A stretch of 64,000 nucleotides of DNA, taken from assembly GCF_900103325.1 (NCBI RefSeq), contig NZ_FMXM01000017.1, positions 90,333 to 154,332 on the forward strand, written 5' to 3'. The DNA is from Mesorhizobium qingshengii. Its GTDB lineage: Bacteria > Pseudomonadota > Alphaproteobacteria > Rhizobiales > Rhizobiaceae. A program made the position numbers and the translations under genes. Shown one piece after another: positions 17,938-26,126 of the stretch (position 1 is its first letter; every line of letters starts with the position of its first letter). A model generated the notes under the pieces. That model searched no databases and was not told the DNA's origin. It worked only from the letters and a program-made list of their open reading frames with translations.

Positions 17938-18549
17938 ATGCAAGGTAATCGAACATCGGCGGCGGCAACCTTGTTCCGCAGGCCCGCAATCCTGTACCCG
18001 CTGGTCGCGGCCATGGTTATTTTGGTCGGCTTTGGGGCGTATGCCTTCTACAACAACCGCCCGGTCGCCGTTGAGGTTGTGGCAGAGGAACACGATGTCC
18101 CTGTCCGTGTCTTCGGGCTTGGCACCGTCGAGGCCCGGATCCGTTCCGATATCGGCTTCGAGGTCGGCGCTACCCTGGTGGAGCTGAAGGCCGACGAGGG
18201 TGATCGCGTCAAACAGGGTGACCTGCTTGGAAGCCTGACGCTGGGTGAGCAACAGGCAAAGTTGGAGAAGGCCAAGGCTGCCTTGCTCGTCGCCGATGCT
18301 ACCGTCGAGAAGGCGAATGCCAACTTGGGAAAGACGCGAGCCATCCTGGCGCAGAAGAAGGACGCAAATGCACGCAGACAGGCGCTTGCCGGGCAGAGCG
18401 TGGTGTCTCGGCAGTCCGCAGAGGAGGCGCTCAGGGATGACCGCCGAACAGTTTTCTCGCTAATCCCGGTCTACCATTCTGCAGCCGTGGTCAGTCTTGA
18501 TAAGAAAGCCGGCAGACCATTTGCCACCAGGTCAGCGGCAGCTCTTTAG
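17938..18549 (+). pseudogene. Truncated RND efflux periplasmic adaptor (HlyD/MFP family)
   Basis: The first ~170 residues are a normal membrane-fusion protein start: an N-terminal membrane anchor (ILYPLVAAMVILVGFGAYAF, ~18-37), a lipoyl-like half (VRVFGLGTVEARI, LKADEGDRVKQGDLLGSL) and an alpha-hairpin coiled coil (LEKAKAALLVADATVEKANA). After about 18448 (ALRDDRR) the sequence changes to an unrelated tail ending at 18549. A full adaptor is ~370-400 residues and is followed by an RND pump gene; both are missing, so this copy should be non-functional. Confidence 0.8.
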
Positions 18550-18987
18550 ATTTGTCGATTAGACGGCGGAACGGCCGAAATAAGGCGCGTTGCCGTCCGG
18601 CTGCTACGGGGCCGGTTCCGGACAGTCCGGTTTGCAACATGATCAGGCGATAGCGCCGTTCTTCGCCACCCGAGTTGCACCGGCCCTTCGCTCCACGTCA
18701 TCGTCGACTGATGCCCTGGCATCCAGAGGAACAGAGACCGACATGCCAACTGCGACGCGGCGATGGCCTTCGATCTTTTCGATCTATGCGCATAAGGCGT
18801 GTATGGCAGGGGTGGCGGGAGTGAGGGAGTGAGGGAGAGTCACGATGACGGCCGCTAGTGAGGAGTTCGATCCCGCCCATGTTCTTTCGGCGATGCACGC
18901 ATCGCAGCGCTGCATCCAAAGCCCTGCTGTTGCGTTAGCCTACGGTTCCGCATTAGCGTGACGCGAAAGCAAAAGTGCCTCGACTCG
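18550..18987. other. Scrambled intergenic DNA
   Basis: About 440 bases after the adaptor breakpoint. Frames on either strand are short and Arg/Ser-rich with no recognisable domain. It must include the promoter of the ArsR gene, but I see no convincing operator. Confidence 0.4.
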
Positions 18988-19344
18988 ATGATTTCAAAAA
19001 GACTTGATGCCGACGCCGGTACTGTCGCCGACTTTCTCACCTTGAAAGGAAATGAGAAGCGCCTTTTGATCATGAACCATCTGGCCGCAGGCGAACTTTC
19101 GGTCAGTATTCTCGCCGAGAAAGTTCTGCTCAGCCAATCGGCCCTGTCGCAGCACCTTGCAAAGCTCCGCGCCTTTGGCCTCGTTGACACCCGTCGCGCA
19201 GGCAAGATGATTTACTATTTCTGCTCATCCAGTGCGACGCGTGAGTTGCTTGCCATGCTGGATGGCTTCCTGGTGACCGAAAGACTGCTCGCGGGCGGGT
19301 CCCATTACCTCACCGAGAGGCTGCGTCGGTTGCGAACAGCATAA
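18988..19344 (+). CDS. ArsR/SmtB-family transcriptional repressor
   Basis: 118 residues from ATG 18988 (a GTG at 18958 would add ten; neither has a clear ribosome site). The winged helix is complete: LKGNEKRLLIMNHLAAGELS, recognition helix SQSALSQHLAKLRAFGLV, wing TRRAGKMIYYF. One cysteine lies after the wing (YYFCSS), and the metal-binding CXC of ArsR proper is absent, so the signal is unknown. Members usually repress a neighbouring gene, but both flanks are degraded here, leaving the target unclear. Confidence 0.82.
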   Translation: MISKRLDADAGTVADFLTLKGNEKRLLIMNHLAAGELSVSILAEKVLLSQSALSQHLAKLRAFGLVDTRRAGKMIYYFCSSSATRELLAMLDGFLVTERLLAGGSHYLTERLRRLRTA

Positions 19345-19388
19345 GCATCGATGGCCGCTTCGCCGAAGCAGATATCAGCGCCGGAATG

Positions 19389-19529
19389 AGCCTGTCTCCT
19401 GTTGCGGTCGCGTGCCTCACCCATCAGCAGCGCCGCCTCGGTGCGGGTTGGGCTTGCCCAGAACCCGCGTCATGTGATGCTTGACCGTGTTCTCCAGCAG
19501 CGAAAGCCGCGCGGCGACTTCCTTATTTA
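19389..19529 (-). pseudogene. LuxR/NarL-type response-regulator HTH remnant
   Basis: On the minus strand, 19529 down to ~19455 reads NKEVAARLSLLENTVKHHM, the helix-turn-helix of a LuxR/NarL regulator. The expected continuation (RTEAALLMGEARDRNRR) is present from ~19448 to ~19389 but in another frame, so one frameshift separates the halves. No receiver domain is found upstream. Confidence 0.6.
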
Positions 19530-19914
19530 AGCTTTCCAGTGTCGCCCGCAAACGACCAGATGTAGTTCGCCAACATACGCACCGTCCATCCGTCCTTTTG
19601 CGAGTGGTCGGTTCGCGTCACCTTCAGCCCGAATTTCAACAAATTCAATTCAATACGGTTGCTTGGAGCAAATGCTTGCCCATGCTATGCACTGGTTCAG
19701 ACAGATCGGCCGCATACGCCTGCCCCCCGATACACCCCAGTACTACCACTCCGGCGGACGTAGCCGAACATAGACAACGCGGCTGCGGTCACTGGCCGCC
19801 AATAAATTCCAAAAACTCACGACATGAGTACCCCCTCTTGCGATTCTGCCCCTGCATTCCGAGGGCGACAACCATATTGCGGTCGCCCTAACGTTGGTAT
19901 CAAGCAGATTTATT
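19530..19914. other. Stretch without a supportable gene
   Basis: 385 bases between the LuxR remnant and the small secreted protein. No domain was recognised on either strand. Confidence 0.4.
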
Positions 19915-20238
19915 CTAGAAATAGACGATGACGTATCCGCTTCCGGATCTTTGGTAGTATGTGCCGCCACAGTAGTAGAGGCTATAGCCGTTATAAGTCC
20001 CATAGGCACAACCGGCGGGCACAGCCGCAATATAGGCGCCACGGCGGATGACACGGCGGGTGGTGCGGCGCGCGGTGCCAGCCACGCTGACCGGGGTCAG
20101 AGGACGACCGACGCGAGCTTCAGCTTTGGAGACGAAATTGAACACGCCTGCATCGCCTGTTTGCCCGCCGAAATTCATGTCCCCGGCGCCAAACAGCACT
20201 GCCAACGCAAAGAGAGCCGTCTTCATTACCTTCTTCAT
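19915..20238 (-). CDS. Small secreted protein, Tyr/Cys-rich C-terminus
   Basis: 107 residues. The N-terminus MKKVMKTALFALAVLFGAG is a signal peptide; the middle is basic (ARRTTRRVIRRGAYI) and the end is AAVPAGCAYGTYNGYSLYYCGGTYYQRSG followed by a hydrophobic YVIVYF. This layout (VGRPLTPVSVAGTARRTTRR, then C...YYCxGxYY) recurs in small rhizobial and methylotroph secreted proteins of unknown function. The start codon overlaps the end of the DUF2092 gene by 4 bases, indicating translational coupling and a shared role in the envelope. The two cysteines may form a disulphide. Confidence 0.7.
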   Translation of the reverse strand: MKKVMKTALFALAVLFGAGDMNFGGQTGDAGVFNFVSKAEARVGRPLTPVSVAGTARRTTRRVIRRGAYIAAVPAGCAYGTYNGYSLYYCGGTYYQRSGSGYVIVYF

Positions 20239-21038
20239 TGTCCATCTCCTTTACCGGAAAGGTTCGGAATTTCATCCAACCCCTGCAATTCTTCAACCTT
20301 GACTTCCTTGGCATCCGCCGCTGTCTTCAAGTTGAAGTCGTCAGAGGCGACATCGCTACCATCTTTCCATTCCGTGACCTCGATTGTGTATTCCGGAGCA
20401 AGCGCCAGCGTCTTGCTGGTGATGGTAAACCGGCAGGGCCGCGGCTTGTCACCTTGCGTTATCCAAATCTGCCAATCGGTATCGAGGGTTCGGAATGCCA
20501 GGTGATCGCACTCCACGCCGCCGATTACCCCGCTGCCGAGATCCTTGGTGTCCGTGACGTTTGACATCATGGTCTCGTTGGGATTGCTCGACAGGAGGTC
20601 GGCGGCAGGAGCCTCCAGCCCGAAGTCAAATCGCAACGTGTCTATCACCTCGTCGAGACTGCCGGTCATGGCAATCTTGGTGAAGGCGTTCAAGTTCTTG
20701 CCATAGAGGCCAAGACTCTTGCCGTCATACGTCAATTCGACATCAGCGAAGCCGCCTGTCCGCGTCACGCGGATCTTGTCAGGACGATTGACAATCGCCG
20801 CTCCGGAACTGGCGAAAGTCAACTTCTGCAGATCAGGTGTCACGATTTCGACGTTCGAATTGTACTTGAACGAGATGGTCTTCTGCCCGCTGACATAGTC
20901 AGACATCGCCTTGAACAAATTTTTCGCGCCCGCTTCGTCGGCCCAGGCGGGCATTGTCAACGTCCAACCCATCGCCATCGAAAGCACCGTAACCGCGACT
21001 GCGGCCCGGAAGCTCCCTCCAATGATTTCTTGTGACAT
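20235..21038 (-). CDS. DUF2092-family periplasmic protein
   Basis: 267 residues with a signal peptide (AAVAVTVLSMAMGWTLTMPAWA). The body matches the DUF2092 pattern, related to the LolA/LolB-like fold: AMSDYVSGQKTISFKYN, VNRPDKIRVTRTGGFADVEL, DLGSGVIGGVECDHLAFRT, WQIWITQGDKPRPCRFTI. Such proteins are thought to bind lipid-like ligands in the periplasm, though none is well characterised. It forms a two-gene operon with the small secreted protein downstream. The ribosome site GAGGAG lies just before the ATG. Confidence 0.82.
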   Translation of the reverse strand: MSQEIIGGSFRAAVAVTVLSMAMGWTLTMPAWADEAGAKNLFKAMSDYVSGQKTISFKYNSNVEIVTPDLQKLTFASSGAAIVNRPDKIRVTRTGGFADVELTYDGKSLGLYGKNLNAFTKIAMTGSLDEVIDTLRFDFGLEAPAADLLSSNPNETMMSNVTDTKDLGSGVIGGVECDHLAFRTLDTDWQIWITQGDKPRPCRFTITSKTLALAPEYTIEVTEWKDGSDVASDDFNLKTAADAKEVKVEELQGLDEIPNLSGKGDGQ

Positions 21039-21270
21039 TTTTCGCTCCTCTTTGTGGTGAAAGTGGAGAGATCCATTCAGGACTGGCTTTGCGCCTGGTG
21101 GTCTCTTACTTGATTTACGACCCGCAGCAGAACATCCCGCCTCTAGAGAGCGTGTATTGGAAAACCTTCCATCCCCTACCCTCAGGCCTTCATGCGACCG
21201 GCAATCGAGCTCTGTGGAGGCTCAGCGCTTGCCGTCAGTCCGGTTCGCGCTGCGCCGCCGTCGTGTTGCG

Positions 21271-23211
21271 TTATGACTTCGCCGGTGTGTACCAGATAGG
21301 CGAAGTGTAGGCGCGTTCCTGGATCGATGATGGAACATCGGTCGGAACAGGAAGGCCGTAATACTTGGCATCATACGTCGTCCAGCGCGGCGTCGGAATT
21401 TCAAGTACGCGACCGTAGTAGAATGCGCTCTGCTTGGGATCGAATTCGGGATCCTTCCACGCAGCGATCAGTTCGGGGGACCCTATGCTATTGGTCCATG
21501 TTGCATTCGCCACATCGACCGTATTGCCAACTGCCGGCACCTTTCCGTCCGCCCCGCGCTTGCGGTCGCCGGACCACACGACGTCGTAAACCTTCTCATG
21601 GGTTTCGCCCTTCTCATCCAACCAGCCCTTGATGATCTGGTAGCGGTCGAGATTGGCGCCGATGGGGTCCTTCAACGCAGCAATAAGGAAGGTTGGAACC
21701 TTGCCTTCAGGTGGTGCACCAAGATCTCCGCCCATGGGCACGCCCTTTCCGTAGCCTGCGACAGCAGGGTTGCGGCTCTTGGCATCGGCTTCAGTGAACT
21801 CATAACCACCAAATAGACGGACGGCCATGCGGGTGCCCGTCGTGGCATAGACCTCGCGGCGCTCCATTGCGTCAAAGATCGACTGCCGGGTGTTCTCCGT
21901 TGCCCAAACCGCGGCATAGCCTGCCGCGACGACATCTCTGTCATTGACAGTAATGCCGGTCTTTGCGTTCTTGACGAACGTATTCGTCAGGCGTTCTGCG
22001 CTGGGCTCCATGGGTGCGACTTTGCCCCAGAAATTATCTTCCTCGACTGCAGGAAGCCCTGTATGCGCATCAGTCGAACCGATCATTCCGAATTTGAAAG
22101 GATTGACGCCGAATTGTTTCTCCATCTTGAGCCCGAGCTTCAATCCAGACCGGGCATATTCATGCTCCAGCATCTCTGGTTTCTTCGCCTCGCTCATGTC
22201 GAGATTGCCCTTGTCCCATTTTTCGAAGTTGGCAAACTCGTCATTAGGTGACAGGAAAGGATGTGCCTCGCCGTCGCCCTTCATCTGCGTCACTTCGTAG
22301 ACGGGCTCCCATCTATGGCGGGCTTCCGCATACTCCTGATCGACCGGCTTGTCCGTGAACGGTTGGATGAACGGAAACATCAGACCGTTGCTCACATTGC
22401 CATTGTGGGCGATGGCAAGCACATCGCCGCCGGTCTTCGACTCGTAGTTCGCCATCCATTTCCACAAATCCGTCTCCCTGGGACTGCCCAGTGGTGCGCC
22501 CGTCGTAAAGGGAAGGGACTGACGGGCAAGCTCTCCACCATCCTTGAAAATGATGTTTCGGTGAATGTTGAAAGACCCCTGGGCGGTCCACTCATATCCA
22601 ATGAAGGCTGTAAACCGGCCGGGATCATTGTTCTCTTCAGCCGCCTGGATGGTGTCCAACCATGTGGACTTGAAAGCAGCAGTATCAGGTTCATAGACCA
22701 ATGCTTTTGGGAAACTCCCATCAGAAAAGGCACCGATCACCTGCAGGGCGGCTTGCTGACCTTTGCCCTCCTGCATCATGTCGTACCATTTGCGGCCCTG
22801 CGGATCCGCCACAATGTTCGGCTTACCAGCCGCAAGGTCCGGGAACAGACCCATATTATCTGAGTGATCGGCTACGACGAGAAAATCGAGCGGACGCGAT
22901 AACTTTGCTTGCTGTCCAGTGTTCGTTGTGACCTGTTCGCCCTTGGCAAAGCGGTAAGCATCTCGAGGTAACAGACGGGCACCGAAAATGCCCGCATCGA
23001 AGGACACGGCGGTGTGAAGGTGGGTATCACCGAATAGCGGCCGCGTCGGGAAATTACGATCGGCATAAGGCGAGTATGGCCGCTTGGAAGGAAATACCTT
23101 TTCGATCTTTTCTTTTGTGACCTGGCCAGCGTCCCCGTCAGCAAAGGCAGGGTGGCACAAGCCAAGAGCCGTCGCTCCTAGTAGTGCGCCTCTGAGAAGT
23201 GATGTACGCAT
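21271..23211 (-). CDS. DUF3604-family exported protein (PHP-like)
   Basis: 646 residues from the ATG at 23211, selected because GGGGAGGAAAAACAA precedes it and a signal peptide (LLRGALLGATALGLCHPAFA) follows; the longer frame to 23259 adds 16 unlikely residues. DUF3604 landmarks: FGDTHLHTAVSFDAG (~55-70) with a His-Leu-His metal motif as in PHP phosphoesterases, LVVADHSDNMG, FIGYEWTAQ, NIHRNIIFKDG, LAIAHNGN, GSTDAHTGL, YVTTG-like EVYATTGTRM and GGDLGAPP. The family is exported and uncharacterised; metal-dependent hydrolysis is suggested by the motifs. Across an FNR/FixK-like box lie an AraC-type HTH, a PpiC-like isomerase and HupE/UreJ genes, a neighbourhood I have the impression recurs in related genomes. 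Confidence 0.88.
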   Translation of the reverse strand: MRTSLLRGALLGATALGLCHPAFADGDAGQVTKEKIEKVFPSKRPYSPYADRNFPTRPLFGDTHLHTAVSFDAGIFGARLLPRDAYRFAKGEQVTTNTGQQAKLSRPLDFLVVADHSDNMGLFPDLAAGKPNIVADPQGRKWYDMMQEGKGQQAALQVIGAFSDGSFPKALVYEPDTAAFKSTWLDTIQAAEENNDPGRFTAFIGYEWTAQGSFNIHRNIIFKDGGELARQSLPFTTGAPLGSPRETDLWKWMANYESKTGGDVLAIAHNGNVSNGLMFPFIQPFTDKPVDQEYAEARHRWEPVYEVTQMKGDGEAHPFLSPNDEFANFEKWDKGNLDMSEAKKPEMLEHEYARSGLKLGLKMEKQFGVNPFKFGMIGSTDAHTGLPAVEEDNFWGKVAPMEPSAERLTNTFVKNAKTGITVNDRDVVAAGYAAVWATENTRQSIFDAMERREVYATTGTRMAVRLFGGYEFTEADAKSRNPAVAGYGKGVPMGGDLGAPPEGKVPTFLIAALKDPIGANLDRYQIIKGWLDEKGETHEKVYDVVWSGDRKRGADGKVPAVGNTVDVANATWTNSIGSPELIAAWKDPEFDPKQSAFYYGRVLEIPTPRWTTYDAKYYGLPVPTDVPSSIQERAYTSPIWYTPAKS

Positions 23212-23315
23212 TTGTTTTTCCTCCCCATTCGATGCCTGGCTCCAAAGACCGTCAACCAAACGAACGGTCTGACTGACCTTAGTTGATTGGGTATGCGCAT
23301 TTGAGTGGGCGTTCC

Positions 23316-23329
23316 TTGACCTAGATCAA
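23316..23329. promoter_or_regulatory. FNR/FixK-like box between DUF3604 and AraC-type genes
   Basis: TTGACCTAGATCAA fits TTGAY-N4-RTCAA, the relaxed FixK/FNR consensus, with one difference from the perfect form; the surrounding CTTGA...TCAAG extends the palindrome. It is 105 bases before the DUF3604 ATG and 69 bases before the AraC-type start, so it could serve either promoter. Confidence 0.45.
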
Positions 23330-23397
23330 GGATTTCGCTGCACGAGCTTCCAAATTATGGCAGTTGGGCGCTCCAATATGAGTCCCGACATGGCGGC

Positions 23398-23712
23398 TTG
23401 CGCCGTTCAGTCTGTTATCTGCTGAGGCACTTGTTGCCCTGGGGCGAGGCGAACATTCGGAAGGTTGCGCGGTACTGCAATGTGAGCCCCCGCAGATTGC
23501 AACGGCTTCTCGCGGGGGAAAGTACGAGCCTCTCCGAACTCATCGAACAGGTCCGCCGGGAGGTGGGTTTGGAACTGCTGACCAACGGCCGGACGTCGAT
23601 TGCTGAGGTGAGTTCCGCTATCGGATACGAATCGCCATCCATTCTTATAAGCGCCGTGAAGGGCTGGACGGGCAAGACTCCAAGTGAGTTGGTTCTTGAG
23701 AGCAACAGATGA
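23398..23712 (+). CDS. AraC-type HTH-only protein
   Basis: 104 residues from a TTG; the frame runs open back to a TGA at 23317, with no ATG. It comprises little more than the two helix-turn-helix subdomains of an AraC regulator: ANIRKVARYCNVSPRRLQRLLAGE and TSIAEVSSAIGYESPSILISAVKGWTGKTPSEL. The N-terminal ligand domain of a normal ~300-residue AraC protein is absent. It may be a stand-alone regulator of the ppiC-hupE genes downstream or the surviving 3' end of a larger gene; the absence of a good start codon favours the second. Confidence 0.55.
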   Translation: MRRSVCYLLRHLLPWGEANIRKVARYCNVSPRRLQRLLAGESTSLSELIEQVRREVGLELLTNGRTSIAEVSSAIGYESPSILISAVKGWTGKTPSELVLESNR

Positions 23713-23758
23713 AGTCTCTAACTTACTTTTCGCCCGCACATTGAAAAGCAAGACGACA

Positions 23759-24616
23759 ATGACCACTGCGAAGATCATCAGAGAACCTTTAGTCCATTTC
23801 ATATTGCTCGGCGCGCTGATATTTGGTGTCTATTCTTTCATTAGTGGAGATAGCTGGTCGTCGAACCGCATCACCATAACTTCTGCCAAGATTGCCCAGC
23901 TGTCAGAGATCTTCGTGAAAACATGGCAACGGCCTCCAAATGCCGAGGAGGTCAAGGCAATGATCGACGACTACGTGAAGGAGGAGCTATACGTTCGCCA
24001 GGCGCTTGTCCTCGGGCTCGATAAGGACGACACCGTCATCCGGAGGCGGCTGCGCCAGAAGATGGAGTTCTTCAGTAGTGCCGAGGCCGAGAGCGTGGCT
24101 CCGACCGACACCGAACTGCAAGCCTATCTTGTCGCCCACCCCCACAGTTTCGAGATCGAGCCGCAGATAGCCTTGCAGCAGGTTTTTCTCAACGCCGAAC
24201 GTCATGGCGACAGCATCGCGGGGGACGCCGCTGCGCTGCTGGCAACGCTCAAGGCAAAGCCGGAAACGGGCTTGTCAACTCTTGGCGACCCAACAATGCT
24301 ACCCTCCAGTCTAAGCCTGACACGCCTTACGAATGTCGCGGAGACCTACGGAGCAGAGGTCGCGGACGGCGCACGCAGAGCTCCCGTTGGGCAATGGGTC
24401 GGCCCGGTACGATCCGGGTACGGTTTCCATCTCATTCGCGTCACCGAGAGACAAGCGGGGAGACTTCCCGCACTAACGGAGGTCCACGATACCGTACAGG
24501 CCGAATGGATTCAGGCGAAACGTCACGAAGTCGAGGAGCGCCGGCTGGCCGAGTGGCTCAAGCGCTATCAGGTGGTGATCGAGACTGCGCCGAATGTCGA
24601 GGGAACTGCGCCATGA
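23759..24616 (+). CDS. Membrane-anchored PpiC-like peptidyl-prolyl isomerase
   Basis: 285 residues from ATG 23759 (an upstream in-frame start at 23684 would overlap the AraC-type gene). An N-terminal anchor PLVHFILLGALIFGVYSFI leads to a SurA/PpiD-like helical chaperone part (AKIAQLSEIFVKTWQRPPNAEEVKAMIDDYVKEELYVRQAL) and a divergent parvulin domain ending GQWVGPVRSGYGFHLIRVTE. Such proteins help fold secreted proteins in the periplasm. The stop overlaps the ATG of the HupE/UreJ gene (ATGA), so the two are cotranslated and probably act together, for example in assembly of the exported DUF3604 protein; that link is inference. Confidence 0.82.
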   Translation: MTTAKIIREPLVHFILLGALIFGVYSFISGDSWSSNRITITSAKIAQLSEIFVKTWQRPPNAEEVKAMIDDYVKEELYVRQALVLGLDKDDTVIRRRLRQKMEFFSSAEAESVAPTDTELQAYLVAHPHSFEIEPQIALQQVFLNAERHGDSIAGDAAALLATLKAKPETGLSTLGDPTMLPSSLSLTRLTNVAETYGAEVADGARRAPVGQWVGPVRSGYGFHLIRVTERQAGRLPALTEVHDTVQAEWIQAKRHEVEERRLAEWLKRYQVVIETAPNVEGTAP

Positions 24617-25605
24617 AGCGACTGTGGTTGGTCCTCGGGCTGCTGCTATTGATTGCTGCCCGACCTGTGGCGGCACATGAGCTCCGGCCAGCTTATCTCG
24701 ATATGCACGAAGCTGCGCCTCACCAGTTTACGGTGCTGTGGAAAGTGCCGGCCATAGGAGAAATGCGTCTCGCACTCGATCTGCGGCTGCCGTCAGACTG
24801 CGTCTCAAAAGCCGAACCGACAACATCCATCGAGGGCGGGGCCTATCTTGAGCGGTGGTCCACAGACTGCAAAGGCGGGCTCAAAGGAAAGACCATCAGC
24901 ATCAACGGACTCAGTTCCACGATGACCGACGTTCTGGCACATATCGTGTACGCCGACGGAGTGACGGAAATCGCAAGGCTAAAGGCCGACTCGCCTTCCT
25001 TTGTCGTCGCCGGTCAGCAAACCACTTGGGACGTCGCTTACACCTATCTCGTTCTAGGCGTCGACCATATCATGAGCGGGTTTGACCACCTGCTCTTTGT
25101 CCTTGCTCTCATTATTCTGATCCATGACTTGAGACGACTGATAAAAACGGTCACCGCTTTCACAGTGGCGCATAGCATCACGCTTGCGGGAGCGGCCCTC
25201 GGCTACTTCAGTCTGCCGCAGAAGCCCGTGGAAGCAGCGATTGCCCTCAGCATCGCCTTTGTTGCGAGCGAGATTCTCAAGTCCGAACCGAAGCAGTTGC
25301 GGCTCTCTGAAAAATACCCATGGGCCGTGGCATTCACCTTCGGCCTGCTGCATGGCTTCGGATTTGCCGGCGCCCTGAAGGAGATCGGCCTTCCGCAGTC
25401 GGATGTTCCCATGGCGCTGCTGACGTTCAATCTTGGTGTCGAAGTCGGGCAACTCATGTTTATCGGAGCGGTACTGACGCTGTTGGCAGCCGCCCGAAGG
25501 GTGCTGCGGATCATGCCGTACCTCGCACGAAGCGCGGCGGCTTACGCCATCGGTATGACCGCTACATTCTGGCTGATTGCCAGACTTGCCGCATTTGGCA
25601 ATTAG
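24613..25605 (+). CDS. HupE/UreJ-family membrane protein
   Basis: 330 residues. A signal sequence (LWLVLGLLLLIAARPVAAHE) is followed by a ~150-residue periplasmic domain starting HELRPAYLDM, then a C-terminal membrane part with the HupE_UreJ_2 signatures YLVLGVDHIMSGFDHLLFVLAL, FTVAHSITL and FGLLHGFGFAGALKEIGLP, whose His/Asp residues suggest metal handling. Six or seven membrane helices are apparent. HupE/UreJ proteins are proposed nickel or cobalt transporters linked to hydrogenase or urease, but this long form occurs without those enzymes. It shares a 4-base overlap with the isomerase gene. Confidence 0.85.
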   Translation: MKRLWLVLGLLLLIAARPVAAHELRPAYLDMHEAAPHQFTVLWKVPAIGEMRLALDLRLPSDCVSKAEPTTSIEGGAYLERWSTDCKGGLKGKTISINGLSSTMTDVLAHIVYADGVTEIARLKADSPSFVVAGQQTTWDVAYTYLVLGVDHIMSGFDHLLFVLALIILIHDLRRLIKTVTAFTVAHSITLAGAALGYFSLPQKPVEAAIALSIAFVASEILKSEPKQLRLSEKYPWAVAFTFGLLHGFGFAGALKEIGLPQSDVPMALLTFNLGVEVGQLMFIGAVLTLLAAARRVLRIMPYLARSAAAYAIGMTATFWLIARLAAFGN

Positions 25606-25617
25606 AGCACGTCCGAT

Positions 25618-25770
25618 TTAATCCGGGTCATATCCAGCGGCCTTGAAGTAGTTGGCGCATTCTGCGGGCGTAAAAAGGTCGACAACGGCGCCGACTGTAT
25701 TCCACAAGGCGGAGATGGTCCGCTCGGCCTTGGCGTGCAACAGCGCCTTGAGCTTTTCTGGCCGTACGGA
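25618..25770 (-). pseudogene. IS630-family transposase C-terminal remnant
   Basis: On the minus strand, ~25770 to the TAA at 25618 reads KLKALLHAKAERTISALWN...LFTPAECANYFKAAGYDPD, the standard IS630 transposase C-terminus. The catalytic DDE part is missing. Confidence 0.75.
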
Positions 25771-26126
25771 TAAGCCGGGTCTATCTCGCGGTCCACCATC
25801 CCACAGATGTCTTGGCCAGATGGTGCATTGGTTCTGGCTGGGCGATCCTGTGTTGGACAGCCGCGTTATAGTTTCAGGAAAGGCCGAAGCGGGTGTGACC
25901 AGCCGGGAAACTCCACCTTCCGGCGGTCCAAAGAACGGTATCGGATCAAAACGCTCGAGGCTCTAATCGCAGCTGGATGACAGTTCAGTGGCAGGTCAGG
26001 GAGTTGTTGGCGTCGCGCCAGGATCTGCAGTGCGGGGAATGCGGCCTCAACGTTGCCCCCATCCATTTACCTATGCGCTCAAGGCACAGCAGAAACGATC
26101 GACGTTCGGTGCCTGTCGAACAGCCA
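25771..26126. other. Stretch without a supportable gene
   Basis: 356 bases between the IS630 remnant and the nucleotidyltransferase-domain gene. Small frames exist on both strands; none shows a recognisable domain or ribosome site. Confidence 0.4.
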
